Origin: Desulfarculaceae bacterium JdFR-95
GTDB taxonomy: Bacteria; Desulfobacterota; Desulfarculia; Desulfarculales; Desulfarculaceae
Length of the DNA: 13,150 nt
Reading direction: 5' to 3'
NCBI GenBank assembly: GCA_002011835.1
Contig: MTPE01000441.1
Location: 2,141-15,290 of the forward strand
Part shown: positions 12,961 to 13,150 of the stretch, in pieces
Position numbering within the stretch: position 1 is the first letter of the stretch
Layout: every line of letters begins with the position of its first letter
Position numbers and translations under genes: made by a program
Notes under the pieces: generated by a model
Databases searched by the model: none
Told to the model about the DNA's origin: nothing
Seen by the model: only the letters and a program-made list of their open reading frames with translations

Positions 12961-13150
12961 GTTTGTCCTCCCGGTTGGCTGCGGATACTGTCGCGGCGTT
13001 TCTCTATGGCCCGGAGCAGGGCCAAGGGTACGGCCAGGTCGCCCTTGCCTCGGCCCAGGGCGATGTCGGGCTTGGCCCGGCCGTGGAAGTCGCTGCCCCC
13101 GGACACCACCAGGCCCAGGCGGGCGGCCAGCCGCTCCAGCCACAGGCGGG
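12957..13150 (-). CDS. PHP-domain phosphoesterase, C-terminal fragment
   Basis: A frame enters from the right edge and ends with TGA at 12957-12959, giving 63 residues. It contains LGLVVSGGSDFHGRAKPDIA, the C-terminal metal-binding SDxHG signature of PHP-domain phosphoesterases, followed by LGRGKGDLAVPLALLRAIEKRR. Such proteins (YciV/RNase AM-like, or nucleoside 3',5'-bisphosphate phosphatases) remove phosphate from small nucleotides or degrade short RNA 5' ends in the cytosol. The catalytic N-terminal part is outside the window. Its stop overlaps the GTG start of the RNase Z-like gene in a four-base GTGA, which indicates an operon with translational coupling. The fragment is short, but the SGGSDFHG motif is specific. 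Confidence 0.85.
   Translation of the reverse strand, partial: RLWLERLAARLGLVVSGGSDFHGRAKPDIALGRGKGDLAVPLALLRAIEKRRDSIRSQPGGQT

Noticed and set aside
12961-13143. N-terminal extension of the RNase Z-like protein
   Set aside because: These bases encode the PHP-domain C-terminus in another frame, and GTG 12960 has a well-placed Shine-Dalgarno sequence.

Overview
The window is high-GC, densely coded bacterial chromosome. Codon use, two-component and TRAP-type gene content, and a phenylacetate-CoA ligase beside an aminotransferase suggest an anaerobic deltaproteobacterium (Desulfarculus-like sulfate reducers would fit). That placement is inference without a database search. I see no rRNA, tRNA, CRISPR array, insertion sequence or phage gene.

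Plus-strand left part (1-3663): the C-terminal end of a phenylacetate-CoA ligase, a strong intrinsic terminator, and a class I/II aminotransferase. A 600-base non-coding stretch follows, with a conspicuously AT-rich core (about 1900-2160) that ends in a very good sigma-54 promoter (2184-2199). This reads into a 467-residue protein with an N-terminal winged-helix DNA-binding domain and a C-terminal region I do not recognise.

Minus-strand right part (13150 down to 3785), in transcription order: the C-terminal end of a PHP-domain phosphoesterase, whose stop overlaps the GTG start of an RNase Z-like metallo-beta-lactamase protein; a structured intergenic region with a candidate promoter; a universal stress protein; a complete TRAP transporter operon (dctP, dctQ, dctM) with a 14-bp perfect hairpin between dctP and dctQ and a 12-bp hairpin after dctM; a long GC-rich leader and a MobA-like nucleotidyltransferase (probable GTG start); then a soluble GAF histidine kinase and a receiver-TPR response regulator as a coupled pair.

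How the genes work together: usp-dctPQM looks like a carboxylate uptake module with a stress protein beside it, an arrangement known from the ectoine transporter TeaABC-TeaD. The kinase/REC-TPR pair is a phosphorelay whose output should be protein-protein contact, since the regulator has no DNA-binding domain. The least explained element is the sigma-54-driven winged-helix protein with its AT-rich upstream region. I did not find a clearly novel multi-gene system; that locus and the structured leader upstream of usp deserve the closest look.
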